Assembly: GCF_900240945.1 (NCBI RefSeq) | Contig: NZ_OESG01000011.1 | Span: 1 to 34,776, forward strand | From: Mycobacterium sp. 3519A | Lineage (GTDB): Bacteria > Actinomycetota > Actinomycetes > Mycobacteriales > Mycobacteriaceae | Length of the DNA: 34,776 nucleotides | Reading direction: 5' to 3' | Notes under the pieces: generated by a model | The model's database searches: none | The model's input: the letters and a program-made list of their open reading frames with translations, nothing else | Told to the model about the DNA's origin: nothing | Shown here: piece after piece, positions 1-7,740 of the stretch | Numbering within the stretch: the stretch's first letter is position 1 | How the letters are laid out: every line of letters begins with the position of its first letter | Position numbers and translations under genes: made by a program

Positions 1-3
1 GAG

Positions 4-120
4 TTACGGCGGTACATAGCGGCAGGGAAACGCCCGGACCCATCCCGAACCCGGAAGCTAAGCCTGCCAGCGCCGATGATACTACCCAACCCGGGTGGAA
101 AAGTAGGACACCGCCGAACA
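4..120 (+). rRNA. rrf: 5S ribosomal RNA
   Basis: This is the 5S rRNA of the large ribosomal subunit and the last gene of an rRNA operon whose 16S and 23S genes lie outside the window. The sequence matches the mycobacterial 5S as I remember it. The ends pair through TTACGGCGG at the start and CCGCCGAACA at the end. The core has the conserved CCCGAACCCGGAAGCTAAG block and GGTGGAAAAGTAGGACACC near the 3' end. The exact ends are uncertain by a few bases. Confidence 0.95.
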
Positions 121-130
121 CAATTTAAGT

Positions 131-172
131 CCTCGGCCCTCCAATTTCGATTGGAGGGCCGAGGCATTTTTA
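131..172 (+). terminator. rRNA operon terminator
   Basis: A perfect 14-bp inverted repeat (131-144 with 151-164) has a 6-base loop and is followed by CATTTTTATTT. It is a textbook intrinsic terminator placed just after the 5S rRNA. The minus-strand gene ogt ends at 184 and runs toward it, so the same hairpin may stop both transcripts. The T-run favours termination in the plus direction. Confidence 0.93.
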
Positions 173-183
173 TTTGCACTAAT

Positions 184-681
184 TCAGTCGAATAATGCCG
201 GCGCGGTGCGGCTTTTCTCTAATGCCAGCAACGCCCTTTTTCGATCGAGTCCACCGCCGTATCCAGTGAGACTGCCATTTGAGCCGATCACCCGATGGCA
301 GGGCACGATGATGCCAATCGGATTGTGCCCATTGGCCAGCCCGACAGCGCGGAATGCGCCCGGCGACCCAATCTGCCGGGCGATCTCGCCGTACGACCGC
401 GTCTCCCCGTACGGAATGGTGAGCAGCGCCTGCCACACCTTGCGCTGAAATGCCGTGCCCACCAGATTCAGCTCGAGTTCGAATTCGGTGCGGTCGCCGG
501 CGAAATACGCCTCGAGTTGCTCGACGGCCTCCGGAAACGCGTCGTCGTCGGGCTCCCAGCCGACATGGCTCGGCTCGTAGGTCTGGTCGACCATCCGCAG
601 ATGCATCAGCCGGCCATCCCTACCTGCAAGCGTCAGCTTCCCGACCGGGCTGTCGACCGACCGAAACAGCACTTGTTCCAT
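184..681 (-). CDS. ogt: Methylated-DNA--protein-cysteine methyltransferase
   Basis: Ogt repairs O6-alkylguanine and O4-alkylthymine by moving the alkyl group irreversibly onto its own cysteine. The 165-residue product contains the active-site motif PCHRV with the acceptor Cys near residue 128. Before it lies the winged-helix DNA-binding part (FQRKVWQALLTIPYGET, about residues 79-94), and after it GSLTGYGGGL. The length is normal for the family. The ATG at 679-681 overlaps the stop of alkA as ATGA, so translation is probably coupled. This is the same arrangement as Rv1317c-Rv1316c in M. tuberculosis. The same frame stays open far upstream, but that part lies inside alkA and is not the gene. 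Confidence 0.95.
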   Translation of the reverse strand: MEQVLFRSVDSPVGKLTLAGRDGRLMHLRMVDQTYEPSHVGWEPDDDAFPEAVEQLEAYFAGDRTEFELELNLVGTAFQRKVWQALLTIPYGETRSYGEIARQIGSPGAFRAVGLANGHNPIGIIVPCHRVIGSNGSLTGYGGGLDRKRALLALEKSRTAPALFD

Positions 682-2177
682 CACTTCTCCTTCGGCGGCC
701 ACTCGTTGACCGCGTGATCCAGGGCCGTCCACAGATGCTGGGTGGCATACGACCGCCAAGGCCGCCACTGCGCACTGCGTTCGGTGAGCGGGCGGACGTC
801 GTCGGGCAGCCCGAGCTGTCTGGCTGCCAGCCGGACACCGAGATCGCTGACCGGGAAGGCGTCGGGGTCTCCGAGGCCCCGCATCGCGATCACCTCGGCA
901 GTCCACGGGCCGATGCCCGGCAACGCCAGCAGTTGTTCGCGCGCCCGGTTCCAGTCGCAGCCGGCGTCGAGCACCACGTCGCCATTGGCCATCGCGCCGA
1001 TCAGGGTCACCAGTGACCGTTGCCTGGACTTCGGGAAGGCGAGGTGCGCCGGATCGATCTCGGCGAGGTGTTCGACAGCCGGAAAGACAAGTGACAGACC
1101 ACCGTTCGGGTCGGCGACCGGTTGCCCGTAGGCCATCGCGATGCGCCCGGCGTGCGTACGCGCGGCCTTCAGCGACACCTGCTGTCCGAGCACCACGCGG
1201 ATGGCCAGTTCCTGTTCGTCGATGGTTCGTGGGATTCGCTGTCCCGGTGCCTTGGCCACCAAGGCGGTGAGGTCGGGGTCGGCGCTCAATGCGTCGACGA
1301 CGGCTTCCGGGTCGGCGTCGAGGTCGAGCAGGCGGCGGCAACGCGCGATCGCCGTCGACAGATCGCGGAAACCGTCCAACACCAACCGACACTGCACGTG
1401 GTCAGGATGCGGTGTGAGACTGGCGATTCCGTTGCCGTTGGGCAGGCGCATCGTCCGCCGGTAGGCGCCGTTGCGCACTTCTTCGACGCCGGGCACCGCA
1501 CTGGCGGCGAGATGGCCGAACAAACCCTCGTACGCGAACGGTGTGCGCACCGGCAGTCGCAGCGACAACACGCCGCGTGCGCCGCCGCCGTCGTCGTCGC
1601 CCCGCCCGAACCGCGCCCGGGCGCGCTGGCGTAGCGCGGTGGGGGTCAGGTCCAACACCATCCGGACCGTGTCGTTGAACTGCCGGATGCTCGAGAAGCC
1701 GGCCGCGAACGCGACATCGCTGAACGGCAGCTCGGTGGTCTCGATCAGCACCCGCGCCGTCTGGCTGCGCTGCGCGCGTGCCAGGGCGAGCGGATTGGCG
1801 CCGACCTCGGCCTGCAGCAACCGCTCGAGCTGTCGGGTGGTGTAGCCGACCCGCGCCGCCAGGCCGGTGACGCCCTCGCGGTCCACGGTGCCGTCGGCGA
1901 TCAGCCGCATCGCCCTGGCCACGACGTCGCCACGGACATTCCACTCAGGCGAACCCGGCGACGCGTCGGGCCGGCACCGCTTACAGGCTCGGAAGCCGGC
2001 GCGCTGCGCGGCAGCGGCTGTCGGATAGAACCGCATGTTGCGGGCGAACGGAGGGCGGACCGGGCAACTGGGCCTGCAATAGATCTTGGTGGTCAGCACG
2101 GCGGTGACGAACCAACCGTCGAACCGGGCGTCCTTCGACTGGACTGCCCGATAGCAGCGGTCGAAATCCTCGTGCAT
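681..2177 (-). CDS. alkA: AlkA-type DNA-3-methyladenine glycosylase fused to Ada regulatory domain
   Basis: The 498-residue protein joins two functions. The N-terminus is an Ada-like zinc domain with four Cys near residues 34, 38, 65 and 68 (YCRPSC and CKRC), followed by an AraC-type helix-turn-helix ending around FSSIRQFNDTVR. The C-terminus is an AlkA N-domain and an HhH-GPD glycosylase domain: LPGIGPWTAEVIAMRGL is the helix-hairpin-helix and Asp near 445 (VSDLG) is the expected catalytic residue. It should excise alkylated bases and, by analogy with Ada, may sense methyl phosphotriesters and activate the ogt-alkA operon. The start at MHEDF matches my memory of the Rv1317c N-terminus. An ATG 11 codons upstream is in frame but less likely. 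Confidence 0.93.
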   Translation of the reverse strand: MHEDFDRCYRAVQSKDARFDGWFVTAVLTTKIYCRPSCPVRPPFARNMRFYPTAAAAQRAGFRACKRCRPDASPGSPEWNVRGDVVARAMRLIADGTVDREGVTGLAARVGYTTRQLERLLQAEVGANPLALARAQRSQTARVLIETTELPFSDVAFAAGFSSIRQFNDTVRMVLDLTPTALRQRARARFGRGDDDGGGARGVLSLRLPVRTPFAYEGLFGHLAASAVPGVEEVRNGAYRRTMRLPNGNGIASLTPHPDHVQCRLVLDGFRDLSTAIARCRRLLDLDADPEAVVDALSADPDLTALVAKAPGQRIPRTIDEQELAIRVVLGQQVSLKAARTHAGRIAMAYGQPVADPNGGLSLVFPAVEHLAEIDPAHLAFPKSRQRSLVTLIGAMANGDVVLDAGCDWNRAREQLLALPGIGPWTAEVIAMRGLGDPDAFPVSDLGVRLAARQLGLPDDVRPLTERSAQWRPWRSYATQHLWTALDHAVNEWPPKEK

Positions 2178-2234
2178 GCATCGACAATTACACGAGCCCA
2201 CCGACATCACTGGCGGAAAAACGACATCGTGGTT

Positions 2235-3098
2235 TCAAGTGATCACCCGCGCGAGGAAGCCGTCGGTGAGCGAGGCGACGACGTCGGGAGCTTCGTCGAG
2301 TGCGAAGTGGCCCGCATCGATCACGTGCACCTCGGCGCCGGGCACATCGCGCCGGTAGGCCTCCGCCTCGTCCTGTTGAAACGACGGATCGTAGCGCCCC
2401 CAGAGGACCAACAGCGGCGGTTGCATCTCGCGTAGCCACCGCTGCCAGTCCGGATAGCTCGCGACGTTGGTGCGGTAGTCGTAGAACAGGTCGGTCTGGA
2501 TGTCCTGTTGACCGGGGCGACGCAGGAACGAAAGTTCGTCGGTCCATAGATCGGGGTCGTAATGGTCCGGATGCGGGCTGTTGCCGACGTGGCGCTGCCG
2601 GGTCGCCGCGGGCGAGAAGAAGTTCTCGCGAAGCGCTTCTTCGTGGCTCGCGCGGTCGGACCAGAACGCCCGGCGTGTTTCCCATAGCGGGCCGAGGCCG
2701 TCCTCGTGGCACACCGCATTCTGCACGACGAGCGCGGTCAGTCGCTCCGGCCGACGCACCGCAAGCCGCATCCCGACAGGTCCGCCGTAGTCCTGGACGA
2801 CGAGCGAATAGCGGTCGAGACCGACTGCGTCGGTGAACCTCTCGACGTACGCTGCGATCCGGTCAAACGTGTAACCGAAGCTGTCTGCGGACGGCGCGTC
2901 ACTGTGACCGAACCCGGGGTAGTCAGGAGCGACCATTCGGTAGCGGTCAGACAACCGGTCGATTAGCGGCTGCCACATCCGCGATGACGAGGGAAACCCG
3001 TGCAACAGAAGAACAACCGGCGCATCGGGGGCGCCGGCCTCGCGGTAGAAGAGATTCAGACCATCGATGTCGACCGTCTGGTACCGAGTCGTAGCCAT
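2235..3098 (-). CDS. Alpha/beta hydrolase, epoxide hydrolase/haloalkane dehalogenase-like
   Basis: The 287-residue protein has an alpha/beta-hydrolase fold. The oxyanion motif HGFPSSS is near residue 33. The nucleophile elbow VQDYGGP carries Asp (about 103) where lipases have Ser. The acid is Asp near 237 (WGRYDPSF) and the His near 264 (DAGHFALDE). An Asp nucleophile is characteristic of epoxide hydrolases and haloalkane dehalogenases, so C-O or C-halogen hydrolysis is likely, but the substrate cannot be read from the sequence. The ATG at 3096-3098 has a TAN3T box eight bases upstream, which favours it over the longer frame beginning at 3143. The gene stands alone, with alkA downstream on the same strand after 57 bases. 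Confidence 0.88.
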   Translation of the reverse strand: MATTRYQTVDIDGLNLFYREAGAPDAPVVLLLHGFPSSSRMWQPLIDRLSDRYRMVAPDYPGFGHSDAPSADSFGYTFDRIAAYVERFTDAVGLDRYSLVVQDYGGPVGMRLAVRRPERLTALVVQNAVCHEDGLGPLWETRRAFWSDRASHEEALRENFFSPAATRQRHVGNSPHPDHYDPDLWTDELSFLRRPGQQDIQTDLFYDYRTNVASYPDWQRWLREMQPPLLVLWGRYDPSFQQDEAEAYRRDVPGAEVHVIDAGHFALDEAPDVVASLTDGFLARVIT

Positions 3099-3106
3099 CG
3101 GCGGTA

Positions 3107-3112
3107 AAGCTA
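3107..3112 (-). promoter_or_regulatory. Putative -10 box of the hydrolase gene (leaderless type)
   Basis: TAGCTT on the minus strand is followed by eight bases and then the ATG. A TAN3T box this close to the start codon is typical of mycobacterial leaderless transcripts. Confidence 0.5.
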
Positions 3113-3225
3113 CCGCACCACCGCATTCATGAGTTAGCAGCACATTCCCAGCTGGCCCTCAGCACATGGCGGTCTAAGCGATATCACAATCATTTGTCAG
3201 GCGTTTCCAGTTATTAGGAGTTCAG

Positions 3226-3510
3226 ATGGTCGATCGTCGACGGATCACGGTGGCAGGCGGCGCCGTGTTGATTGCAGTTGCCGCGTTCACCGCGGCCTGC
3301 GGCAGTAGTGGTAACCAAGCGCCGTCGTCGACAACGACACCGACGACTACGACCACGACGACCACCACCCCTCCGCCTCCGCCGCCGACGAGCGCACCGC
3401 CGGCTCCCACCGAAAAGAGCATCAACCCGACTGGCGGAAATCTGTTCACCCCGTCGGTGTTGGCACCTCCGGCGCCGACAGAACCTCCGGGTGTTCACCG
3501 CAACAAGTAA
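3226..3510 (+). CDS. Small Thr/Pro-rich lipoprotein-like exported protein, copy A
   Basis: The 94-residue protein has a positively charged start (MVDRRR), a hydrophobic stretch and a lipobox-like AFTAAC, so Cys near residue 25 is probably lipidated or at least marks the cleavage site. A low-complexity linker of Thr and Pro follows (about residues 34-60), then a conserved C-terminal block PTEKSINPTGGNLFTP. Such linkers usually span cell wall or carry O-mannosylation. AGGAG at 3216-3220 sits five bases before the ATG. The next gene is a close paralogue, only 31 bases downstream. I know no function for this family. Confidence 0.8.
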   Translation: MVDRRRITVAGGAVLIAVAAFTAACGSSGNQAPSSTTTPTTTTTTTTTPPPPPPTSAPPAPTEKSINPTGGNLFTPSVLAPPAPTEPPGVHRNK

Positions 3511-3541
3511 TGGCGTCCGCGCCCGAAATTAGGAGTAACAC

Positions 3542-3841
3542 ATGACTTCTCGGCGGATCACGATCGCTGGCGGCGCCATGCTGATCGCGGTGGCTGCATT
3601 CACCGCGGCCTGTGGTTCGAGTGGTAATCAAGCGCCCTCGTCCACGACCACCACGACACCGACGACTACGACCACGACAACCACCACGGCGGCGCCCCCG
3701 GCGACGAGTGCGCCTGCGGCGGCTCCCACCGAAAAGAGCATCAACCCGACTGGCGGCAATCTGTTCACCCCGCCCGTGGTGGCTCCCGGCGCTCCGACCG
3801 TCCCCGCCGGTCAGCACCCCGGGATCAACGGAGTCAGCTAG
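3542..3841 (+). CDS. Small Thr/Pro-rich lipoprotein-like exported protein, copy B
   Basis: The 99-residue paralogue of the preceding gene shares the N-terminal signal region (RRITIAGGAMLIAVAAF), the lipobox-like TAAC and the block APTEKSINPTGGNLFTP. The linker is also Thr-rich, but its second half has Ala in place of the long Pro run. AGGAG at 3531-3535 is six bases before the ATG. The tail after the shared block is longer and ends HPGINGVS. The stop overlaps the stop of the convergent membrane-protein gene in a shared CTAG. The function is unknown. The pair is probably co-transcribed. Confidence 0.8.
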   Translation: MTSRRITIAGGAMLIAVAAFTAACGSSGNQAPSSTTTTTPTTTTTTTTTAAPPATSAPAAAPTEKSINPTGGNLFTPPVVAPGAPTVPAGQHPGINGVS

Positions 3842-4260
3842 ACCTTTCGTCGAATCCTGAACAGCGCGAACGCGAGCAGGACCGACGTCACGAGGTTATA
3901 GGCGCTCAGCGCGCCGTAGAGGAAACTGTCGCGTGGATCGAAACCGAGTACGCCTGGGGCGTGGTGTGCGACCTTGAACGCGCACACCACGGTCAGGACG
4001 GCCCACCCGAATGCCGTGACGGCACTGAAGATCAGGGCCGTCCGCGGGCCTAGACATGCCAGCAGGGCCAGCGCTCCCATCACCAGGAGGAGCGCGGCAT
4101 GCGGCGGAGTCACCTTGAGTCCCAGCATCGGCATGCCGTCGGCGCCGAATCGGGCGTACCCCATCGACGAGGCCAACGCCACGCCGCCGAGCACCCCGAT
4201 GGCCAAGCCCTCGACGGTCAACAACCCTCGGCCTACGCTGGAGCGACTGGCCACTGGCAC
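3838..4260 (-). CDS. Small four-helix membrane protein of unknown function
   Basis: From the GTG at 4258-4260 the product is 140 residues with four hydrophobic segments: TVEGLAIGVLGGVALASS, HAALLLVMGALALLACL, LIFSAVTAFGWAVLTVVCAF and ALSAYNLVTSVLLAFALF. It ends with the basic tail RIRRKV, expected on the cytoplasmic side. The frame is open up to 4488, but the upstream translation is charged and Pro/Cys-rich and looks non-coding. I therefore place the start at the GTG just before the first membrane helix. No clear ribosome binding site is visible. The layout faintly recalls DUF4383 proteins, but I cannot support that assignment. The gene converges on lipoprotein copy B. Confidence 0.65.
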   Translation of the reverse strand: MPVASRSSVGRGLLTVEGLAIGVLGGVALASSMGYARFGADGMPMLGLKVTPPHAALLLVMGALALLACLGPRTALIFSAVTAFGWAVLTVVCAFKVAHHAPGVLGFDPRDSFLYGALSAYNLVTSVLLAFALFRIRRKV

Positions 4261-4479
4261 TGAGGCGCTCGACAACGGCGGCACGTGCTCGCCGACTGCT
4301 CGGTCGCGCCGATCAACAGTCGCGGTTTGCCGAACCACGCCTCCAACTTCGCCCACGCGTCCAAGGGTGCCCCCACGCGATGGATTATGGGGTGGACACA
4401 AGCGGATTCGCAGCGGATACGGTGCAAGTCCACAACAAAACATGCGGGACGTGATTTCACCCGCGCGCAGGGCACTCGG

Positions 4480-4485
4480 TATGGT
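4480..4485 (+). promoter_or_regulatory. Putative -10 box of modA-like gene (leaderless type)
   Basis: TATGGT is followed by eight bases and the ATG at 4494. No Shine-Dalgarno sequence is visible, which fits a transcript starting at the A of the start codon. The rest of the 4261-4493 gap shows nothing else I can support. Confidence 0.55.
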
Positions 4486-4493
4486 CAACGTCG

Positions 4494-5270
4494 ATGCGCG
4501 CCCGATTTAAGCAAACCGTGGCGGCCGGTATTCTGTTCCCGGTCGTCGCGAGCGGTTGCAGCTCGCAGGCGCGTCCGACGACATCCATCACGGTGTTCGC
4601 GTCGTCGGCGATGATCAAGAGCTTGACGACGATCGGCAAACAGTTCGAGGCTGAAAACCCGGGAACAGCAGTCGAGTTCATCTTCTCCGGCTCGTCGGAT
4701 CTTTCCGCCGAACTGTCGAACGGCAATGGCGCTGACGTATTTGTCTCCGGTGATCACGACAACATGACCACGGTGGCAAACGCCGGCCTGATAGCTGCTC
4801 CTCCAGTTCCCATCGCGGCGAACAGCCTGGTGATCGCGACGGCACCGGGAAACCGCGGGCAAATCGCCTCGTTCGCGGATCTTGGCCGGCCAGGGGTGCG
4901 CGTCGCGGTGTGCGGCGTCCCCAGCGCTTGCGCAGCGGCCACCCGTCAACTCGAGGACCGCGCCAGGGTGCCACTTCATCCCCAGTACAACGACATGACG
5001 GATATCGACGTTCTCCGCGATGTGACGACGGGGAAGGCCGACGCCGGCCTGGTGTTCCAGACCGATGCGATGAACGCCGGGGACAAAGTCTCATGGTTCG
5101 CATTCCCTGAATCGGCCGATGCCCAGGTCACGTCTTGGATTGCACCGGTCAAAGATTCAGATCAGGCGACTCTTGCCAACAAGTTCATCCAGGACGTCAC
5201 AGGTCCGGCCGGCCGAAAGGTCCTCGCGGACGCCGGATTCACCGAACCCACGGAAAAGTTCGAGGGATAG
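4494..5270 (+). CDS. modA: Molybdate ABC transporter substrate-binding lipoprotein, orphan
   Basis: This periplasmic-type binding protein should capture molybdate or tungstate. The 258-residue product has a lipoprotein signal ending VVASGC (lipidated Cys near 22). The ModA-type core begins ITVFASSAMIKSL and continues with FIFSGSSDLSAEL and GADVFVSGD, the segments where oxyanion-binding Ser residues lie in ModA. Near the C-terminus ADAGLVFQTDAM is also typical. Length is normal. No permease or ATPase gene (modB, modC) follows: the next gene is convergent and unrelated. The protein must serve a transporter encoded elsewhere or have another role. A thiosulfate or sulfate binding specificity is less likely but not excluded. 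Confidence 0.88.
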   Translation: MRARFKQTVAAGILFPVVASGCSSQARPTTSITVFASSAMIKSLTTIGKQFEAENPGTAVEFIFSGSSDLSAELSNGNGADVFVSGDHDNMTTVANAGLIAAPPVPIAANSLVIATAPGNRGQIASFADLGRPGVRVAVCGVPSACAAATRQLEDRARVPLHPQYNDMTDIDVLRDVTTGKADAGLVFQTDAMNAGDKVSWFAFPESADAQVTSWIAPVKDSDQATLANKFIQDVTGPAGRKVLADAGFTEPTEKFEG

Positions 5271-5282
5271 CTGATCGACTGG

Positions 5283-5325
5283 GCCCTCGAGGCGGGTCAC
5301 CGTTTCCAGCGCCCGCCCCGAGGGC
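5283..5325 (+). terminator. Bidirectional hairpin between convergent genes
   Basis: GCCCTCG-A-GGCGGG at 5283-5296 pairs with CCCGCC-C-CGAGGGC at 5312-5325: 13 pairs with one internal mismatch and a 15-base loop. It lies between the ends of the modA-like gene (5270) and the convergent small exported gene (5336). It has no T-run, as is common for mycobacterial terminators, and could serve both strands. Confidence 0.75.
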
Positions 5326-5335
5326 GGATGACGGT

Positions 5336-5641
5336 TTACAGCGGAATCCACTGGCCGAGGAACCAGAAGCCCCATCCGTGCCCGTCGCCGGCAGGCACTG
5401 GGTACACCTGCTGACCGTTCCAGTTGAACGGCTGGTGGTCGAAGCGGCCTTGATCGACACCGCGGTTATGCCAGTCGACAGGGCCTGGTCCACCGCGGTC
5501 GTCATGGTGGTCACCACACGCTGGTTGGCCCGGGTGATCACATCCCCACGGATCTGCGTTCGCCGTGCCGATGCCGAATAGCCCGGCCGCGCCGATTCCG
5601 GCCGCCACGGCCGATGTAAACAACACTCGCTTGAAAGTCAT
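5336..5641 (-). CDS. Small secreted His/Asp/Gly-rich protein
   Basis: The 101-residue product begins MTFKRVLFTSAVAAGIGAAG, a Sec signal peptide, with a likely cleavage site after GTANA. The mature part of about 71 residues starts DPWGC and has two Cys, which may form a disulfide, followed by a His/Asp/Gly-rich stretch (GDHHDDRGGPGP) and an aromatic C-terminus (GWGFWFLGQWIPL). GGAG eight bases upstream supports the ATG at 5639-5641 over the longer open frame. The His/Asp cluster could bind metal, but that is a guess. Similar short exported proteins are common in mycobacteria and mostly uncharacterised. Confidence 0.8.
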   Translation of the reverse strand: MTFKRVLFTSAVAAGIGAAGLFGIGTANADPWGCDHPGQPACGDHHDDRGGPGPVDWHNRGVDQGRFDHQPFNWNGQQVYPVPAGDGHGWGFWFLGQWIPL

Positions 5642-5723
5642 TGATCCACTCCGTTTCTCGTCGATGTGGCAGCACTTGCCGCGCGACAATGACGTTAAGG
5701 ACCGGATGTTGTGTTGCTCTATG

Positions 5724-7355
5724 TTAACCGTGTGCTGGAGCTGTGCAAGCGGTAACAGATGCACAACCGTTTGCTCTCAACGAGATTGAGCGCACGCTCG
5801 TCAGCTTCATCTCTTCCAGCCGCTGCGGCAGCGCGTCGACCCATTGAGCCAGCACATCACGGATGGCGTCGGCGTCGAGTTCCTGGCCGTCCTCGCGTTC
5901 GATGTGGATCAACCCCTGCCCTGCTACGTCGAGCAGTACCGCGAGCAGGCCATCCCGATCACGGGACCCATCGAGCAACGGTAGGAGATAGCGGTCCACC
6001 GGCGACAAGGGCAGTTGTTCGTGCCAGTGGTTGAACACGAAGGCATCGGTGTCGTCGCGGGTCAGTCGCGCCATCCGACGTATCGGCTCCGCAAGGCGGA
6101 TCGGTGTGCACGACGGCTCAGGCGACACCGGGTCGAGTCGATAACGGCCCAGCCCCTGAACGACGATGCCCTCGATGAGGGCGTCGATCTGCGCTTCGAG
6201 ATCGGGTGTCGGCGAAGCGCCGGCGCCGGAGAGGCGATTGCGGGCAGCCTCGACGATCTGCGGCCATGACAGCGTCCATGGCCATTGGTCGGTCAGCGCA
6301 TCGACCGCCGCCTTCTGCCCCTCGTCGAACTGCGCCCAATCGGGCAGCATGGCCGACGACATCGCAAAGTGCATGCGGCGCAACCGACTTCGGTCCAAGG
6401 TGCGTCTGATTTGCATCGCAGATCCGGCGCGGACCAGAAGCGACTGGCGATAGTGCCGGTTGACGGCGAAGTCGAGGTGCTGCTCGAGCAGCACCTGATC
6501 GTCAGCATGTTCGAGTACATGCTCGGCGACGACCGGACCGTAATTCGTGGCGAATGAGTATTCCGGTTGGGCCTCGGCCAGATAGTCCAAGCCGTGGCTG
6601 CGCGCACGCGCAACGAAGTCGGTGAAATAGCAGGGCAGGTTGTACAGCTCGAGTTCTTCGTGGAGGACGTAATAGTCGCCGGCGCCTGGGGCCGTCCGCC
6701 GATAGTCGTCTACCGCTCTGCTGAGCACGGTGCCCGGCTGGGCCACCTTTTGCAGGAAGTCGACCATGGCGCGCGCCCGACTGACCTTCTCATCGGCAGT
6801 CGCGCTGTCACCGACGTTCAGCAACATCGCATCGCGCACGATCTCCCTGGCTTTCCAGCCGGGATATGTGTTGTAGCCGACATATGCCACCCCGTTGGGC
6901 GCCAGCAACCGTCCGCAGGCCGCCAGAATGGCGTCCTGCACATGAGGTGGCACCCAGCTGTACACGCCATGGCAGACGATGAAGTCGAACTCGCCCAGCG
7001 CATCTAGTTCGAGACGCGCGATGTCTGCGTGCAGGAGTTCGACGTTGTTGAGTGCCAAGGCCTCGACGCGGTGGCGCGCCTGCTCGATGTGCACCAGCGA
7101 CAAGTCGACGCCGACCGCTTTGGCTCGAGGGTGCAACGCCGCGAATGGAAGCAAGTTCCCAGCTGCCGCACAACCGATTTCAAGTACACGTGCGTTTTCC
7201 GTCGAAGGCGGATTCAGTCCGAACGACGATGCGACAGCTGCCAATTGCCCTGGGGCGGACCAGGGATGGGCGTAAGATTCGTAGGGTGCCTCGTCATATG
7301 TGGCACGCACGTCATCGACCGCGCCTTGCAAGTCGTGCGGGTGTCGGCTGGCCAT
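5724..7355 (-). CDS. SAM-dependent methyltransferase with regulatory domain
   Basis: The 543-residue protein carries a class I methyltransferase domain. Motif I VLEIGCAAAGN is at about residues 57-67, the acidic end of strand 2 is in AVGVDLS, and motif IV-like FDFIVCHGVYSWVPP follows. The middle part (about residues 230-320, including HEELELYNLPCYFTDF) looks like the methyltransferase regulatory domain PF10119. The C-terminal 200 residues resemble the helical region found behind it in this family. The substrate is unknown. The ATG at 7353-7355 has no clear Shine-Dalgarno sequence. It is followed on the same strand by the small secreted gene at 5641 after 82 bases. Confidence 0.85.
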   Translation of the reverse strand: MASRHPHDLQGAVDDVRATYDEAPYESYAHPWSAPGQLAAVASSFGLNPPSTENARVLEIGCAAAGNLLPFAALHPRAKAVGVDLSLVHIEQARHRVEALALNNVELLHADIARLELDALGEFDFIVCHGVYSWVPPHVQDAILAACGRLLAPNGVAYVGYNTYPGWKAREIVRDAMLLNVGDSATADEKVSRARAMVDFLQKVAQPGTVLSRAVDDYRRTAPGAGDYYVLHEELELYNLPCYFTDFVARARSHGLDYLAEAQPEYSFATNYGPVVAEHVLEHADDQVLLEQHLDFAVNRHYRQSLLVRAGSAMQIRRTLDRSRLRRMHFAMSSAMLPDWAQFDEGQKAAVDALTDQWPWTLSWPQIVEAARNRLSGAGASPTPDLEAQIDALIEGIVVQGLGRYRLDPVSPEPSCTPIRLAEPIRRMARLTRDDTDAFVFNHWHEQLPLSPVDRYLLPLLDGSRDRDGLLAVLLDVAGQGLIHIEREDGQELDADAIRDVLAQWVDALPQRLEEMKLTSVRSISLRANGCASVTACTAPAHG

Positions 7356-7411
7356 AAGCGTTCGATGATGGCGTGCTCAGGTTGTGACCAACACCTTGAA
7401 AAGCTGTGTGA

Positions 7412-7726
7412 TTACGGGCACTGACCGTTGTTCACGCAGCCGGCCGCCGCAGTCGCCTTCAAGGTAGGCGACGCGAATGCCGTTGCCTCGGTCGTGGCCG
7501 GAGCCGCCGCCGTCGCCGTCGCGCCCATGCTCATCGCGGTCGGGTCGATCTTCATGGCCGGCACCACTGGAGACACGTAGGTTCCTCCCGTGGACGAATC
7601 CCCTGATCCCCCAGCGACATTGCTCGGATTGGCATTGTCAGGGTGGGTGGAGACCAGGATGGTTGCTGCGACTACCGCAGCCATGCCGAACCCAGCCGAG
7701 AGACGGGAAAGTCGTTGCGTTTTCAT
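7412..7726 (-). CDS. Small exported Ala/Thr-rich protein
   Basis: The 104-residue product starts MKTQRLSRLSAGFGMAAVVA, an N-terminal signal or anchor segment. A Gly/Ser/Thr/Ala-rich low-complexity body follows, ending in the short motif GCVNNGQCP, whose two Cys could form a small loop. A strong Shine-Dalgarno sequence (TGGAGG) lies just before the ATG. I do not recognise a family. It could be anchored at the membrane or released. The methyltransferase gene lies 56 bases downstream on the same strand, so the two may be co-transcribed. Confidence 0.75.
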   Translation of the reverse strand: MKTQRLSRLSAGFGMAAVVAATILVSTHPDNANPSNVAGGSGDSSTGGTYVSPVVPAMKIDPTAMSMGATATAAAPATTEATAFASPTLKATAAAGCVNNGQCP

Positions 7727-7740
7727 TGATTACCTCCAGA

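Larger units (their letters stand above)
3226..3841 (+). repeat. Tandem gene duplication of the lipoprotein-like genes
   Basis: Two direct copies cover 3226-3510 and 3542-3841. They are nearly identical in the stretches encoding the signal peptide and the block KSINPTGGNLFTP. They diverge in the linker, where ACN and CCN codons repeat (about 3330-3385 and 3640-3695). Each copy carries its own Shine-Dalgarno sequence, so the unit copied included the leader. Confidence 0.8.

Noticed and set aside
3330..3385. ACN/CCN repeat tract that looks like a repeat array
   Set aside because: It is in frame and encodes the Thr/Pro linker. There are no spacers as in CRISPR.
4400..4460. GGTGCAAGTCC resembling part of a cobalamin riboswitch or group II intron
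   Set aside because: The other needed elements (GGGAA box, a GCCACTG box downstream, domain V) are absent in the right order, and the neighbouring genes have no link to cobalamin.
4261..4488. Upstream extension of the small membrane protein to an ATG at 4488
   Set aside because: The translated extension is Arg/Pro/Cys-rich without conserved look, and it would put 76 residues before the first membrane helix.
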